Part shown: positions 26,196-33,925 of the stretch, in pieces
How the letters are laid out: each line of letters opens with the position of its first letter
Numbering within the stretch: position 1 is the stretch's first letter
NCBI GenBank assembly: GCA_020343515.1
Contig: CP070798.1
Location: 189,729 to 230,157 of the forward strand
DNA: 40,429 bases
Origin: Thermoplasmatales archaeon
GTDB lineage: Archaea; Thermoplasmatota; E2; DHVEG-1
Reading direction: 5' to 3'
Position numbers and translations under genes: made by a program
The notes under the pieces: model-generated
Told to the model about the DNA's origin: nothing
The model's input: the letters and a program-made list of their open reading frames with translations, nothing else
Databases searched by the model: none

Positions 26196-26606
26196 ATGGA
26201 TGAATTAGAACAAATTAAAAAAAGAAAATTTGAACAATTAAAAAAACAATTAATGAATAGAGGTAAAAATATGAATGAAAATTTTCCAAACGAACCATTG
26301 AAGATAACAGATGCAGATATTAATGATTACATTAAGAGATATTCAACCCTGGTAATTGATTGTTGGGCACCATGGTGTGGCCCATGTAGAATGGTTGGCC
26401 CCATAGTTGAGGAATTAGCAAAAGAAATGCAGGGTATAATTGTGTTTGCGAAACTGAATGTAGATGAAAATCCGGCTACATCAATGAAATATCAAATAAT
26501 GAGTATTCCAACTATGTTGATATTTAAAAATGGTAACTTAGTAGATAAATTTGTAGGCGCAATTCCTAAAGAAGAATTGAAACAGAAACTTAAAACCTAT
26601 CAATAG
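26196..26606 (+). CDS. Thioredoxin with charged N-terminal helix
   Basis: 136 residues. The first 25 residues form a charged helix (MDELEQIKKRKFEQLKKQLM), as in several archaeal thioredoxins; then a canonical thioredoxin with WAPWCGPC (Cys61, Cys64) and the cis-Pro loop MSIPTML. No signal peptide, so cytosolic. It reduces protein disulfides and would be re-reduced by thioredoxin reductase or a ferredoxin-linked enzyme. The next gene begins only five bases after its stop, so the cytosolic thioredoxin and an extracellular thioredoxin-fold lipoprotein are co-expressed. Confidence 0.9.
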   Translation: MDELEQIKKRKFEQLKKQLMNRGKNMNENFPNEPLKITDADINDYIKRYSTLVIDCWAPWCGPCRMVGPIVEELAKEMQGIIVFAKLNVDENPATSMKYQIMSIPTMLIFKNGNLVDKFVGAIPKEELKQKLKTYQ

Positions 26607-26611
26607 TCAAG

Positions 26612-27121
26612 GTGAACAAAATCAAAAAAGTTAGATATTTAATTTTTCTTATATTTTTAGTTTCAATTTTAATAAGTGGATGTTTTAGTGACAATGAGGT
26701 TAAATGGGGAGATGCGCCAGATTTTACATTGACTACAATCGATGGTGAAACATTTACATTATCAGATTATCTTGGAAAAGTTATAGTAATTGATCTTATG
26801 GCTACTTGGTGTTCTCCTTGTATACAGCAAATGAGTCAATTAGAGGCCGTAGTAGATGAATTTAAAGATCAAATTATAGTTATATCTATTGATGTTGATA
26901 AAGGTGAAACAACTAGCGATATTTTAAACAAATTTGGCGAATATGTTGATAAATGGACGTTCATACTAGATACCGATGAAATAGATGTATCTAGTGCATA
27001 TCAAGTTACTTCAATTCCAAAAATCGTGATAATTTCTCAAAATGGAAATATTTATTATTCACATGTGGGTTACATGGACTATTCAGCATTATCTGCTAAA
27101 ATAAATGAATTGTTAAAATAA
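26612..27121 (+). CDS. TlpA/ResA-like thioredoxin-fold lipoprotein
   Basis: 169 residues, GTG start with an AAGGTG-like site. Signal peptide ending in a lipobox (SILISGC, Cys24), so lipid-anchored on the outer face. The mature domain begins DAPDFTLTTIDGETFTLSDY, typical of the TlpA/AhpC-TSA family, with WCSPC (Cys67, Cys70) and cis-Pro in TSIPKIV. It probably reduces disulfides of extracellular proteins, perhaps cytochrome or metal-site Cys, using electrons passed across the membrane by a neighbour in this cluster. Confidence 0.9.
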   Translation: MNKIKKVRYLIFLIFLVSILISGCFSDNEVKWGDAPDFTLTTIDGETFTLSDYLGKVIVIDLMATWCSPCIQQMSQLEAVVDEFKDQIIVISIDVDKGETTSDILNKFGEYVDKWTFILDTDEIDVSSAYQVTSIPKIVIISQNGNIYYSHVGYMDYSALSAKINELLK

Positions 27122-27149
27122 AAGCATAAAATATAGGAGGCATAATCGC

Positions 27150-27674
27150 ATGAAGAAGACTTTGAAAAACGCCTTAGTAATAACGCTAGTAGCTGGACTT
27201 TGTTTATCATTTAGTGGGATAGTAGCTGCAGTTGACCCAAGCTATGAGGAGATTATTGTTTCACCAGCGGAACCACCTCGTTTATCAGAAGTATCGTTTT
27301 CTGTTGACGTCACGGGAGAAAACATTGAAGAAGTTAGAGTAATAGTGGAAGAATGCACTGCTCAAATATGTTACCCAGATCTGCGAAACGAAAGCATGAC
27401 GAATACCCAGGGTAATACCTGGGAAGGCACTGTCACATTGATACATGATGACGCCATATATTGCACTACGTGGCTAGTAATTAAAAGCGATGGAACCTGG
27501 TACAATTTCAAAGATTTAAGGAAAGAATTTAATCTCTCAATAGATACGGGAAACGGTGATACAAATGGAGGAGATGGCAATGGGGGCGATGGAGCCCCAG
27601 GCTTTGAGCTTATACTACTAGTAATTTCTTTAGTCCTTGCGTTGTTCATCTACAAGAAAAAGAGAAGGAGATGA
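27150..27674 (+). CDS. Secreted Cys-containing protein with PGF-type sorting tail
   Basis: 174 residues. Signal peptide (VITLVAGLCLSFSGIVAA), a beta-rich domain of about 100 residues with three Cys (69 and 74 in EECTAQICYP, 105 in IYCTTW), a Gly/Asp/Asn linker, then PGFE (150-153) followed by a hydrophobic helix and KKKRRR. This end is the three-part signal for archaeosortase processing and lipid attachment at the surface. The Cys could be the redox target or a metal site. Strong GGAGG site; overlaps the next gene by four bases, so the sorted protein and the membrane ferredoxin protein are coupled. Confidence 0.85.
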   Translation: MKKTLKNALVITLVAGLCLSFSGIVAAVDPSYEEIIVSPAEPPRLSEVSFSVDVTGENIEEVRVIVEECTAQICYPDLRNESMTNTQGNTWEGTVTLIHDDAIYCTTWLVIKSDGTWYNFKDLRKEFNLSIDTGNGDTNGGDGNGGDGAPGFELILLVISLVLALFIYKKKRRR

Positions 27675-28504
27675 ACCTGAGATTCAGGAGATTAATCTCA
27701 CAGGTTGTCTTCTTTTTTTCTGCTAACCTAGGGTTTAAAATAGAGGGAATTTTTCCAGGATTAAAAACAGGTTTTTGTTATCCCTTTTTTTATTGTCATG
27801 CTTGTCCTTCTGCCACTGCCGCCTGCCCTTTACGAGCCATTGAGATTGGAGTGTACGAGGGTAAATGGAATTGGAAGCTTATATTCTACCCCATTTTGAT
27901 AATTAGTTTTGTCGGCGTTATTTCTGGTCGAGGGGTATGTGGCTGGGCATGTCCTATTGGGCTCCTTCAGCGAGTTACAGGAAAAGTCGCAAAGAAATTA
28001 AAAAAGAAGCAACCTTTTTTGAAAAAACTTGGTCAACATAGGTTAGAACCTTACCTACGATACCTGAAATATATTGTTTTTATTGGTTTAGTAGTGGTAA
28101 CTCCGATTTTGGTAGGTTTTATGTTTACTGACATATGTCCAGTTGGATATCTTGTTGGAACCATTCCTATTTCAATTCTCAATCCCGGAGAATTTAGTCC
28201 AAATGAGTTCTTCTACATAGCACTAGTTATATTCATACTTTTCATTGTATTGATTTTCACTGTAGAACGTGGTTGGTGTCGGTATCTCTGTCCAATTGGT
28301 GCAATGCTGGCTCCATTCAACAAGGTGAGTAAATATCAGGTCTCTGTTGATAAAGATCAGTGCATACATTGCAATATATGTTCAAATGAGGCATGCCCTA
28401 TGGGTATAGACGTTCCAAATATGGAAAGAGATCCAGAATGTATACTATGTGGAAAATGCATAGAGGCCTGTCCAAAGGATGTAATTAAATTTGAGGGGAG
28501 ATAA
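27671..28504 (+). CDS. NapH/MauN-like membrane iron-sulfur protein
   Basis: 277 residues. About four transmembrane helices with repeated Cys-Pro motifs: FCYPFFYCHACPSATAACP (35-53), CGWACPIG (90-97), DICPVG, CRYLCPIG (203-210). The C-terminus carries a two-cluster ferredoxin: CIHCNICSNEACP (231-243) and CILCGKCIEACP (257-268). The family (NapH, MauN, RdxA and similar) moves electrons between quinol or cytosolic donors and redox proteins across the membrane. Between a sorted Cys protein and a double-CxxC thioredoxin-like protein, it is the natural trans-membrane step of this cluster. No CcdA or DsbD is visible here. Confidence 0.85.
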   Translation: MNLRFRRLISQVVFFFSANLGFKIEGIFPGLKTGFCYPFFYCHACPSATAACPLRAIEIGVYEGKWNWKLIFYPILIISFVGVISGRGVCGWACPIGLLQRVTGKVAKKLKKKQPFLKKLGQHRLEPYLRYLKYIVFIGLVVVTPILVGFMFTDICPVGYLVGTIPISILNPGEFSPNEFFYIALVIFILFIVLIFTVERGWCRYLCPIGAMLAPFNKVSKYQVSVDKDQCIHCNICSNEACPMGIDVPNMERDPECILCGKCIEACPKDVIKFEGR

Positions 28505-28507
28505 ACT

Positions 28508-29170
28508 ATGAAAAAGATGTCAGTTGTGCAAGTAGCTTTGCTAGTCCTGATAGCTGTAAGCTTTGGGGAGTTAGTTTTTGATTTTAGCGTATATGAGGAA
28601 CTGTTTTTAGATTTTAATATATATGATGATGTTCATGATACAATAGTTTCTACACTATGTCTAAGCTGCATTAAACTAGATCCAGTGTCTCGTCTTGATT
28701 TCGTATTTGAAACAGGAAATGGGGAAGAGCATCCTGAGTTCGTATGGAAGAATTTAACAAAGGGTCCGTTGTTTATTGAATATAGAAGCGATGTATGTAA
28801 AGCATGTGACGACATGGCACCCATAGTAAAAGATATTTTCAATGTATCTTTTGAAAAAGAAGAAACTTTGTATAAATTAGTTAACTATAGTGGATTAAAT
28901 ATTCATTTCTATCATATAAACCTTGATCATGCCTCACAAGCACAGAAAGACTCATTTCCAATATATGATAAAGACAATATAAAGGGTGTTCCCATGTTTG
29001 TAGTTATCACCGTTAAATATGATCGAGGTACTATCAAGCCATGTTATACAGCAGCATATGGAACTCTTGGGCTCGACACGGACGAGGAACGGAGAGACTT
29101 ATTAATAGATATGATCGATGATGGGGTTAAGCTCTATGAACAAAACCGTGAAGGATACAAATATCCTTAA
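28508..29170 (+). CDS. Membrane-anchored double-CxxC thioredoxin-like protein
   Basis: 220 residues, starting three bases after the 4Fe-4S gene. An N-terminal helix (VVQVALLVLIAVSFGELVF) anchors it; then a pair CLSC (51, 54), and a thioredoxin-like domain beginning PLFIEYRSDVCKAC (Cys97, Cys100) with GVPMFVV as the cis-Pro loop. Two separate dithiol sites in one chain are what a relay protein would have: one to accept, one to hand on electrons. Its place at the end of the cluster and outside the membrane suggests it acts between the iron-sulfur membrane protein and extracellular targets. The gene is followed by a hairpin. Confidence 0.75.
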   Translation: MKKMSVVQVALLVLIAVSFGELVFDFSVYEELFLDFNIYDDVHDTIVSTLCLSCIKLDPVSRLDFVFETGNGEEHPEFVWKNLTKGPLFIEYRSDVCKACDDMAPIVKDIFNVSFEKEETLYKLVNYSGLNIHFYHINLDHASQAQKDSFPIYDKDNIKGVPMFVVITVKYDRGTIKPCYTAAYGTLGLDTDEERRDLLIDMIDDGVKLYEQNREGYKYP

Positions 29171-29198
29171 ATTTATAAAAGTATTATAATAAAAAAGA

Positions 29199-29220
29199 TG
29201 GAAAGGGAAATCCCTTCCTT
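29199..29220. terminator. Stem-loop between convergent genes
   Basis: GGAAAGGGA/TCCCTTCC with a very short loop, followed by TTTAG on the plus strand and preceded by an A run; it can end transcripts from both sides. It lies between the end of the redox operon (29170) and the minus-strand small gene (29220). Confidence 0.6.
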
Positions 29221-29384
29221 TAGATTTCGTTGTTTTTTATTTTTTCTTTTAATATATCAAACTGTTCTCGTGTAAGTGTGCAAATATTTTCTTTTTCACC
29301 TATTACTACTTGGTTTTCTTGCACATCAACCGCAGGACACTTGGGTGGTATACAAACACCTTCCCTACATAAAATTATTTTCAT
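29220..29384 (-). CDS. 54-residue Cys-containing small protein
   Basis: ATG at 29384, TAA at 29222-29220, with GGAGG about ten bases upstream. Product: a strand, then CREGVCIPPKC (Cys6, 11, 16), a middle strand pair with a fourth Cys at 35 (KENICTLTREQFDILKE) and a charged helix. Cytosolic and probably metal-binding or redox-active. Convergent with the redox operon with the hairpin between. Too short for usual length cut-offs but the ribosome site and codon pattern support it. Family not recognised. Confidence 0.65.
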   Translation of the reverse strand: MKIILCREGVCIPPKCPAVDVQENQVVIGEKENICTLTREQFDILKEKIKNNEI

Positions 29385-29415
29385 ATTTTATCTGCCTCCA
29401 TTTAACACATACTAA

Positions 29416-29547
29416 TTAATTATATATCAATGTTTTAAATAATTTTTGGTCAAAAGCATAAAAAACACAGTTTCTACAACCTATGTTCTTCGGGCCAGGA
29501 TATGAGCATCTCATTTCTGAGCCATGTTCTAACCATCTAAGACCCAT
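29416..29547 (-). CDS. Leaderless-start 43-residue Cys ORF (or small RNA)
   Basis: ATG at 29547, TAA at 29418-29416. A TATA box (minus strand TTATAAAT, 29567-29574) lies about 22-25 bases before the ATG, as expected for a leaderless message. The product starts MGLRWLEHGSEM and holds Cys14 and then GCRNC (Cys24, Cys27), so a tiny metal-binding protein is possible. The DNA from about 29480 to 29560 is clearly less AT-rich than its surroundings, and a second frame there is also open (TWLRNEMLISWPEEHR), so a conserved RNA is an alternative. Confidence 0.4.
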   Translation of the reverse strand: MGLRWLEHGSEMRCSYPGPKNIGCRNCVFYAFDQKLFKTLIYN

Positions 29548-29648
29548 CGTCTAGGCTAATCTTTGATTTATAACTTAATATTTCTACCCTTTTCAATTCC
29601 CACCCTTCAACTGTTAAAGTTTATTTATTTAATTTAAACCTTTAGATA

Positions 29649-31031
29649 TCAAATATATTGTGTTATTTCCACCTTGCTTCGATCCACTTTTGAAACAATC
29701 CGTGCTTCGTTTTTACCTACCTTTTTGATCTCCTTTAAAGATATCTCAACCCCTCGCCCAGCTTTCTCCTGGAAACCTTGCTTCAACAGAGAAAACAGTT
29801 TGTCAACAGACGGCTCTTGGTCCCTTAGTTGCTCATCGATGACAACCTGTACCTCAATATGCGTCATATCATGTTGGATTATTCGTGTATCTTTAAGCTT
29901 GTTGGTTTTTAATTCATATAAAATTCGACCGAAAATCTCTGTTATTCCGGAGGCAAGCAATACCCTACCACCAGGTAGGATAAGCGATAAAACATTTCTT
30001 CCATATATCTTTTTGATGAGACCACTCGATATTTCACAGCTGCACGGTTCATAAAGTGGCGCTGCAATATCATTAATCGCATTATACCGAATAATTGGTG
30101 TTCCGTTTCCAAACAGCTTTGTTACAAGTACGAGACCTGGCTCACTGGAGGAAACTGGTTTTCCATCTTTGAGAAATTCCAAATGTAAAAAATCAGACAT
30201 GATGTGATAATGTCCTTGTTTACATTCAAACGCAATAGGGCCTGTCTCTGTTGCCCCATAAACCTCGAAAATCTGAGTTTCAAATTGTTCTTCAATAAAA
30301 TGTTTCAGTGACTTGTCTAGTACAGCCCCAGTTGTTGCTATGTATCGCGGTCTTATGTTTTTTCCAAGTCCTTTTTCCTGTAGAAGAGCCAGGTGGCCGA
30401 GCATACCCACATACCCGCCTATAAACTCTGGCTTAAAATCATTGATCTCCCTGATGATTTTTTTTGGATCGTCATTGGTATCCAACCATTGAATATTGTT
30501 CATCAGACGATCGAGTTTCAGATGTGGAGATAATCCCTGAGTGATATATCCGCTTTCAGCAGTGTGAGGGGCAAAATCTCCGATGATCGTCATTTTGGTT
30601 TTTCTCCAGTTAATTCCATATTCTTTTATGGTCCGTATATAGCCAAAAAGACCACGCACGATATCATACATGTCAACAAAGATAGGAAAAGATTTGCCAG
30701 TTGTTCCAGAGGTAGAAACCTCAATTAGATTTTTCTTATCCACACCTGATGGAATAATGCCATTGGGATAATAATGTTTAATCTCCTCCTTAGAAATTTC
30801 TGGAAGCTTTGTGATATCATCTAATCCATGTATATCCGCTGGATGAATTCCCATCTCTTTGTATTTATCATGATAAACAGGAACTGTATAGGCATATCGC
30901 ACAATCTGTCTCAACCTTTTGTCCCGATATTTCCGTAACTGCTCTTCATTGATTTTCCAGAGTCGATCGATGTCAAAAAAATAGCTTTTGAGAACCTTGG
31001 AAATGAAAATTGGATTGAATAAATAATTCAT
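29649..31031 (-). CDS. PaaK-like adenylate-forming enzyme (phenylacetate-CoA ligase/F390 synthetase family)
   Basis: 460 residues. STSGTTGKSFPIF (around 107-119) is the phosphate-binding loop of adenylate-forming enzymes; YIATTGAVLDKS and FEVYGATETGPIAFECK match the PaaK/coenzyme F390 synthetase family, and the C-terminal domain (VSKVDRSKVEITQ) is present. The family activates an aryl or other carboxylate (or F420) with ATP. No thiolation domain. It lies 110 bases from the divergent B12-type radical SAM gene at 31142, so a shared promoter region and a joint role in making or modifying a lipid or small product are possible. GGAGG stands 13 bases before the ATG, with an in-frame GTA nearer. Confidence 0.8.
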   Translation of the reverse strand: MNYLFNPIFISKVLKSYFFDIDRLWKINEEQLRKYRDKRLRQIVRYAYTVPVYHDKYKEMGIHPADIHGLDDITKLPEISKEEIKHYYPNGIIPSGVDKKNLIEVSTSGTTGKSFPIFVDMYDIVRGLFGYIRTIKEYGINWRKTKMTIIGDFAPHTAESGYITQGLSPHLKLDRLMNNIQWLDTNDDPKKIIREINDFKPEFIGGYVGMLGHLALLQEKGLGKNIRPRYIATTGAVLDKSLKHFIEEQFETQIFEVYGATETGPIAFECKQGHYHIMSDFLHLEFLKDGKPVSSSEPGLVLVTKLFGNGTPIIRYNAINDIAAPLYEPCSCEISSGLIKKIYGRNVLSLILPGGRVLLASGITEIFGRILYELKTNKLKDTRIIQHDMTHIEVQVVIDEQLRDQEPSVDKLFSLLKQGFQEKAGRGVEISLKEIKKVGKNEARIVSKVDRSKVEITQYI

Positions 31032-31141
31032 TTGTACCCGAGGGCCTCCTTTTTGAACATAACTAACCTAAACATTGAGGAATATAAGTGGATAAGGTAT
31101 ACTACTTAAATATATGTTTCTGATAATTGGCATGGGTTTAG

Positions 31142-32452
31142 ATGAATATACTGATAATAGAAAACACTTGGATGGGAGGTTCCAAGTATGGATTCTTTGA
31201 AAAAACATTGCTTACTGCTTTTTCTATTCTTCCCACATTATATGCTCGAAAATTAGCAGCTATTACCCCAAAGAAACATTCCGTTAATGTGTTAACTGAA
31301 AGGTATTCCAAGATCAATTTTGATGAGCCTTATGACATCGTAAATATAAATTTTACAACATCTACGACTCCTAGAGCTTATGAAATCGCAGATAAATTTA
31401 GGGAAAAAGGTACAACCGTGGTTTTAAGCGGCCCCCATCCATCTGTTCTTCCTGAAGAAGCAAAACAACACGGAGATAGTGTTTTGTTAGGATGGGGAGA
31501 ACTCAATTGGCTTCAATTGTTAAAGGATTTTGAAAACAATGAATTAAAGCCATTTTATCAACCTATTAAATACGATAAATCTGTGCACATTCCTCCAACC
31601 AATATTCAATTGCCGGGTTTTGTTATCACAGGTGCCATTGAGGCAACTAGAGGATGCCCATATAAGTGCGATTTTTGCCCTGAAACAAACCTTCCTGGAG
31701 GTTCACAGTTTTATGCCCGCCCTGTGGACGATGTAATAGCTGAAATAAAATCTATGCCGCAAAAAACTCTTATGTTTTATGATACTTCTCTCACAATAAA
31801 ACCAGATTATAGCAAGTCTTTATTTAAAGAAATGAAAGGGTTGCATAAAAAATTTTTTTGCAATGGGAATGTCGATGAGCTTGCCCGGGATGTGGAACTT
31901 GTAAAACTTTCCAAGGAAGCTGGTTGTGTGTCATGGCTTATTGGATTTGAATCAATTTCTCAGGAAACTATTGATAAAGTTGGTAAAAAAACAAACAAAG
32001 TCATGGAATACTTCCAAGCTGTAAAAAATGTACATGACAATGGAATGGCAGTTGTTGGTTGTTTCATGTTTGGTTTTGATAATGATAAGAAAAATGTTTT
32101 TGACGAAACACTTAAAGCGATAAAGGAATTGGAAATTGATGTTGCTGATTTTTGTGTTTTAACGCCATTCCCAGGTACGCCTCTTTTCAACAGACTTGAT
32201 AAGGAAGGTCGCATTCTAACCAAGGATTGGACAAAGTATACGATGAAAAACGTGGTATTTGAACCAAAAAACATGACTGCTGAGGAATTGTTAAATGGCG
32301 TAAAAAAAATGTATTATGAATTTTATTCCAATCCTTATACTGTAAAAAGAATTGTTAGAAGTTTAAGATTAGGATTGTATCCATTTTTCATGGCTTTAGC
32401 AAGAAATGCAGTTGCTAATATGAATAGAAGAGCATTTTATACTTCAAAATGA
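31142..32452 (+). CDS. Cobalamin-binding-type radical SAM protein
   Basis: 436 residues. The N-terminal 150 residues form a Rossmann-like domain of the B12-binding kind (IVNINFTTSTTPRAYEIAD, then VVLSGPHPSVLPEEAKQHGD), without an obvious His lower-ligand motif. The radical SAM cluster motif is ATRGCPYKCDFC near residue 172. The C-terminal part has LTPFPGTPLFNRL and a helical tail, as in the DUF4070-like group. Such enzymes often methylate or couple unreactive carbon; archaeal lipid enzymes GrsA/GrsB belong to the wider class, but this protein is shorter. A close paralogue is at 38265. TATA-like TTAAATATA lies about 30 bases before the ATG. Confidence 0.85.
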   Translation: MNILIIENTWMGGSKYGFFEKTLLTAFSILPTLYARKLAAITPKKHSVNVLTERYSKINFDEPYDIVNINFTTSTTPRAYEIADKFREKGTTVVLSGPHPSVLPEEAKQHGDSVLLGWGELNWLQLLKDFENNELKPFYQPIKYDKSVHIPPTNIQLPGFVITGAIEATRGCPYKCDFCPETNLPGGSQFYARPVDDVIAEIKSMPQKTLMFYDTSLTIKPDYSKSLFKEMKGLHKKFFCNGNVDELARDVELVKLSKEAGCVSWLIGFESISQETIDKVGKKTNKVMEYFQAVKNVHDNGMAVVGCFMFGFDNDKKNVFDETLKAIKELEIDVADFCVLTPFPGTPLFNRLDKEGRILTKDWTKYTMKNVVFEPKNMTAEELLNGVKKMYYEFYSNPYTVKRIVRSLRLGLYPFFMALARNAVANMNRRAFYTSK

Positions 32453-32464
32453 TGCTATTGATTA

Positions 32465-33925
32465 TTAAAATGTCGGCCCAACAGATCTATTTTTTCTAGA
32501 CATTAATCCTAAAAATTTGAAGCCTTCTCTCATGTTTGAAAAAAATAATGATAGATATGATTGTAAAAAGCCTAAATCATCGTTTTTTAATGATTTTATA
32601 AAAAGCCTTAAAATAAATCTCGGTCGTAAATAAAAATCTCTATGGGCTTTAATGCAATAGTCTACGATTTCCTCCTGTTTAAACAGACCTAATACTCTTT
32701 CAGAACCTGCATGTATCAGATATTCTTCCTCAGATATTTTTCCTTGCTGAACTGCGCTGCACCATAAATCAGATCCTGCTACATAATCTAAAGGCAAAAA
32801 CGAGACTGAGTCTATTGGAAGGGTTTTTGCAAAGTTTATTGTTCTTTCAAAATGTTTTTTAGTTTCAAATGGAGCACCTAAAATAAAAGAACCGATGGTA
32901 AAAAAGCCCATTTTATGGCTAAGGTTTACTGCATATTTTATGTTTTCCACAGTTGTCTTTTTATTGTAAAAATCTAGTATATCTTGATTTCCTGATTCGA
33001 GGCCAAATTGCATATGAGTTACACCTGCTTTTTTCATTTTTTGAAATAATTCTTTTTCTGCTGCATCAACACGAGCGGCGGCAATAATGAATTTCATATC
33101 TAATCGCTCTTCGATAATTCTATCAAATATTTCATAGACCTGTTTTTTATTGGAAAGAAAGCTATCATCTTCAAAAGCAACATATTTATACCCATGTCTA
33201 TGAAGCTCTTTTAGCTCTTCTAAGATGTTTTTTGCTGATCGTGATCTATATTTCCTCATACTAATAGAATTTCTCGAACAAAATTTACAGCGGAATGGGC
33301 ACCCTCTACTTGCGATAAAGGCCGTAAATTCACCCTTTTTAATTTTAGGATTGTATTCCCTTCCATAATTATATTTTTTAACTAGATCTCTGGCTGGAAA
33401 CGGAATAGAATCAAGGCTCTGGATAAGTTTTAACGAGGCTCCTTTTTTTATATGCTCATTTTCCCGAAAATAAATCCCTGGTATCTCAGAAAAAGCACTA
33501 TCCCCAACGATTGCCTTCTTAATTTTTATAATTATTGATTCACCATCTCCTTGAACGCTAATATCAGCTTGTGTCTCTTCCAAAGCCTTTTTGGGAAACA
33601 ATGTACAGTGTGGTCCACCAATTATTACTTTAACTTTTGGTTTAACCTTTTTAATTAGTTTGATTATTTCAATTGAATTTTTTAAAGAAAAACTTAAAAC
33701 CGTAATTCCTACAACGTCTGCTGTTTTTACTTCGTCTATTAGTTTTTTCTCTTCAAAAGATTCAGCAGAGAAATCAATTACTGTGACATTATCTCCATCT
33801 TTTTCAAGGATTTTTGCAATATATAGCAAACCAAGTGGCGGAGCAAGTCCTTTGAATGTGCTATTTTTTCTCTTTGTATTAATAAAAGTTTGTTCAATTG
33901 GGGGATAAATCAGTAGAAATTTAAT
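32465..33925 (-). CDS. Cobalamin-binding-type radical SAM protein, ATT start
   Basis: 486 residues when read from the ATT at 33925. The first residues (KFLLIYPPIEQTF) are the standard first strand and PP turn of B12-binding radical SAM proteins, and a perfect AAGGAGGT sits six bases upstream. The first ordinary start in frame, TTG at 33829, would remove that strand. The Rossmann domain continues with VIIGGPHCTLFPKKALEE; the radical SAM motif SRGCPFRCKFC is near residue 210, followed by FGLESGNQDILDFYNKKT. It probably modifies a lipid or cofactor. Convergent with the 31142 gene (12 bases apart at the 3' ends). Confidence 0.8.
   Translation of the reverse strand: MKFLLIYPPIEQTFINTKRKNSTFKGLAPPLGLLYIAKILEKDGDNVTVIDFSAESFEEKKLIDEVKTADVVGITVLSFSLKNSIEIIKLIKKVKPKVKVIIGGPHCTLFPKKALEETQADISVQGDGESIIIKIKKAIVGDSAFSEIPGIYFRENEHIKKGASLKLIQSLDSIPFPARDLVKKYNYGREYNPKIKKGEFTAFIASRGCPFRCKFCSRNSISMRKYRSRSAKNILEELKELHRHGYKYVAFEDDSFLSNKKQVYEIFDRIIEERLDMKFIIAAARVDAAEKELFQKMKKAGVTHMQFGLESGNQDILDFYNKKTTVENIKYAVNLSHKMGFFTIGSFILGAPFETKKHFERTINFAKTLPIDSVSFLPLDYVAGSDLWCSAVQQGKISEEEYLIHAGSERVLGLFKQEEIVDYCIKAHRDFYLRPRFILRLFIKSLKNDDLGFLQSYLSLFFSNMREGFKFLGLMSRKNRSVGPTF

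Noticed and set aside
29674-30054. 126-codon plus-strand frame in the PaaK-like gene
   Set aside because: Antisense shadow; no start signals and no domain.
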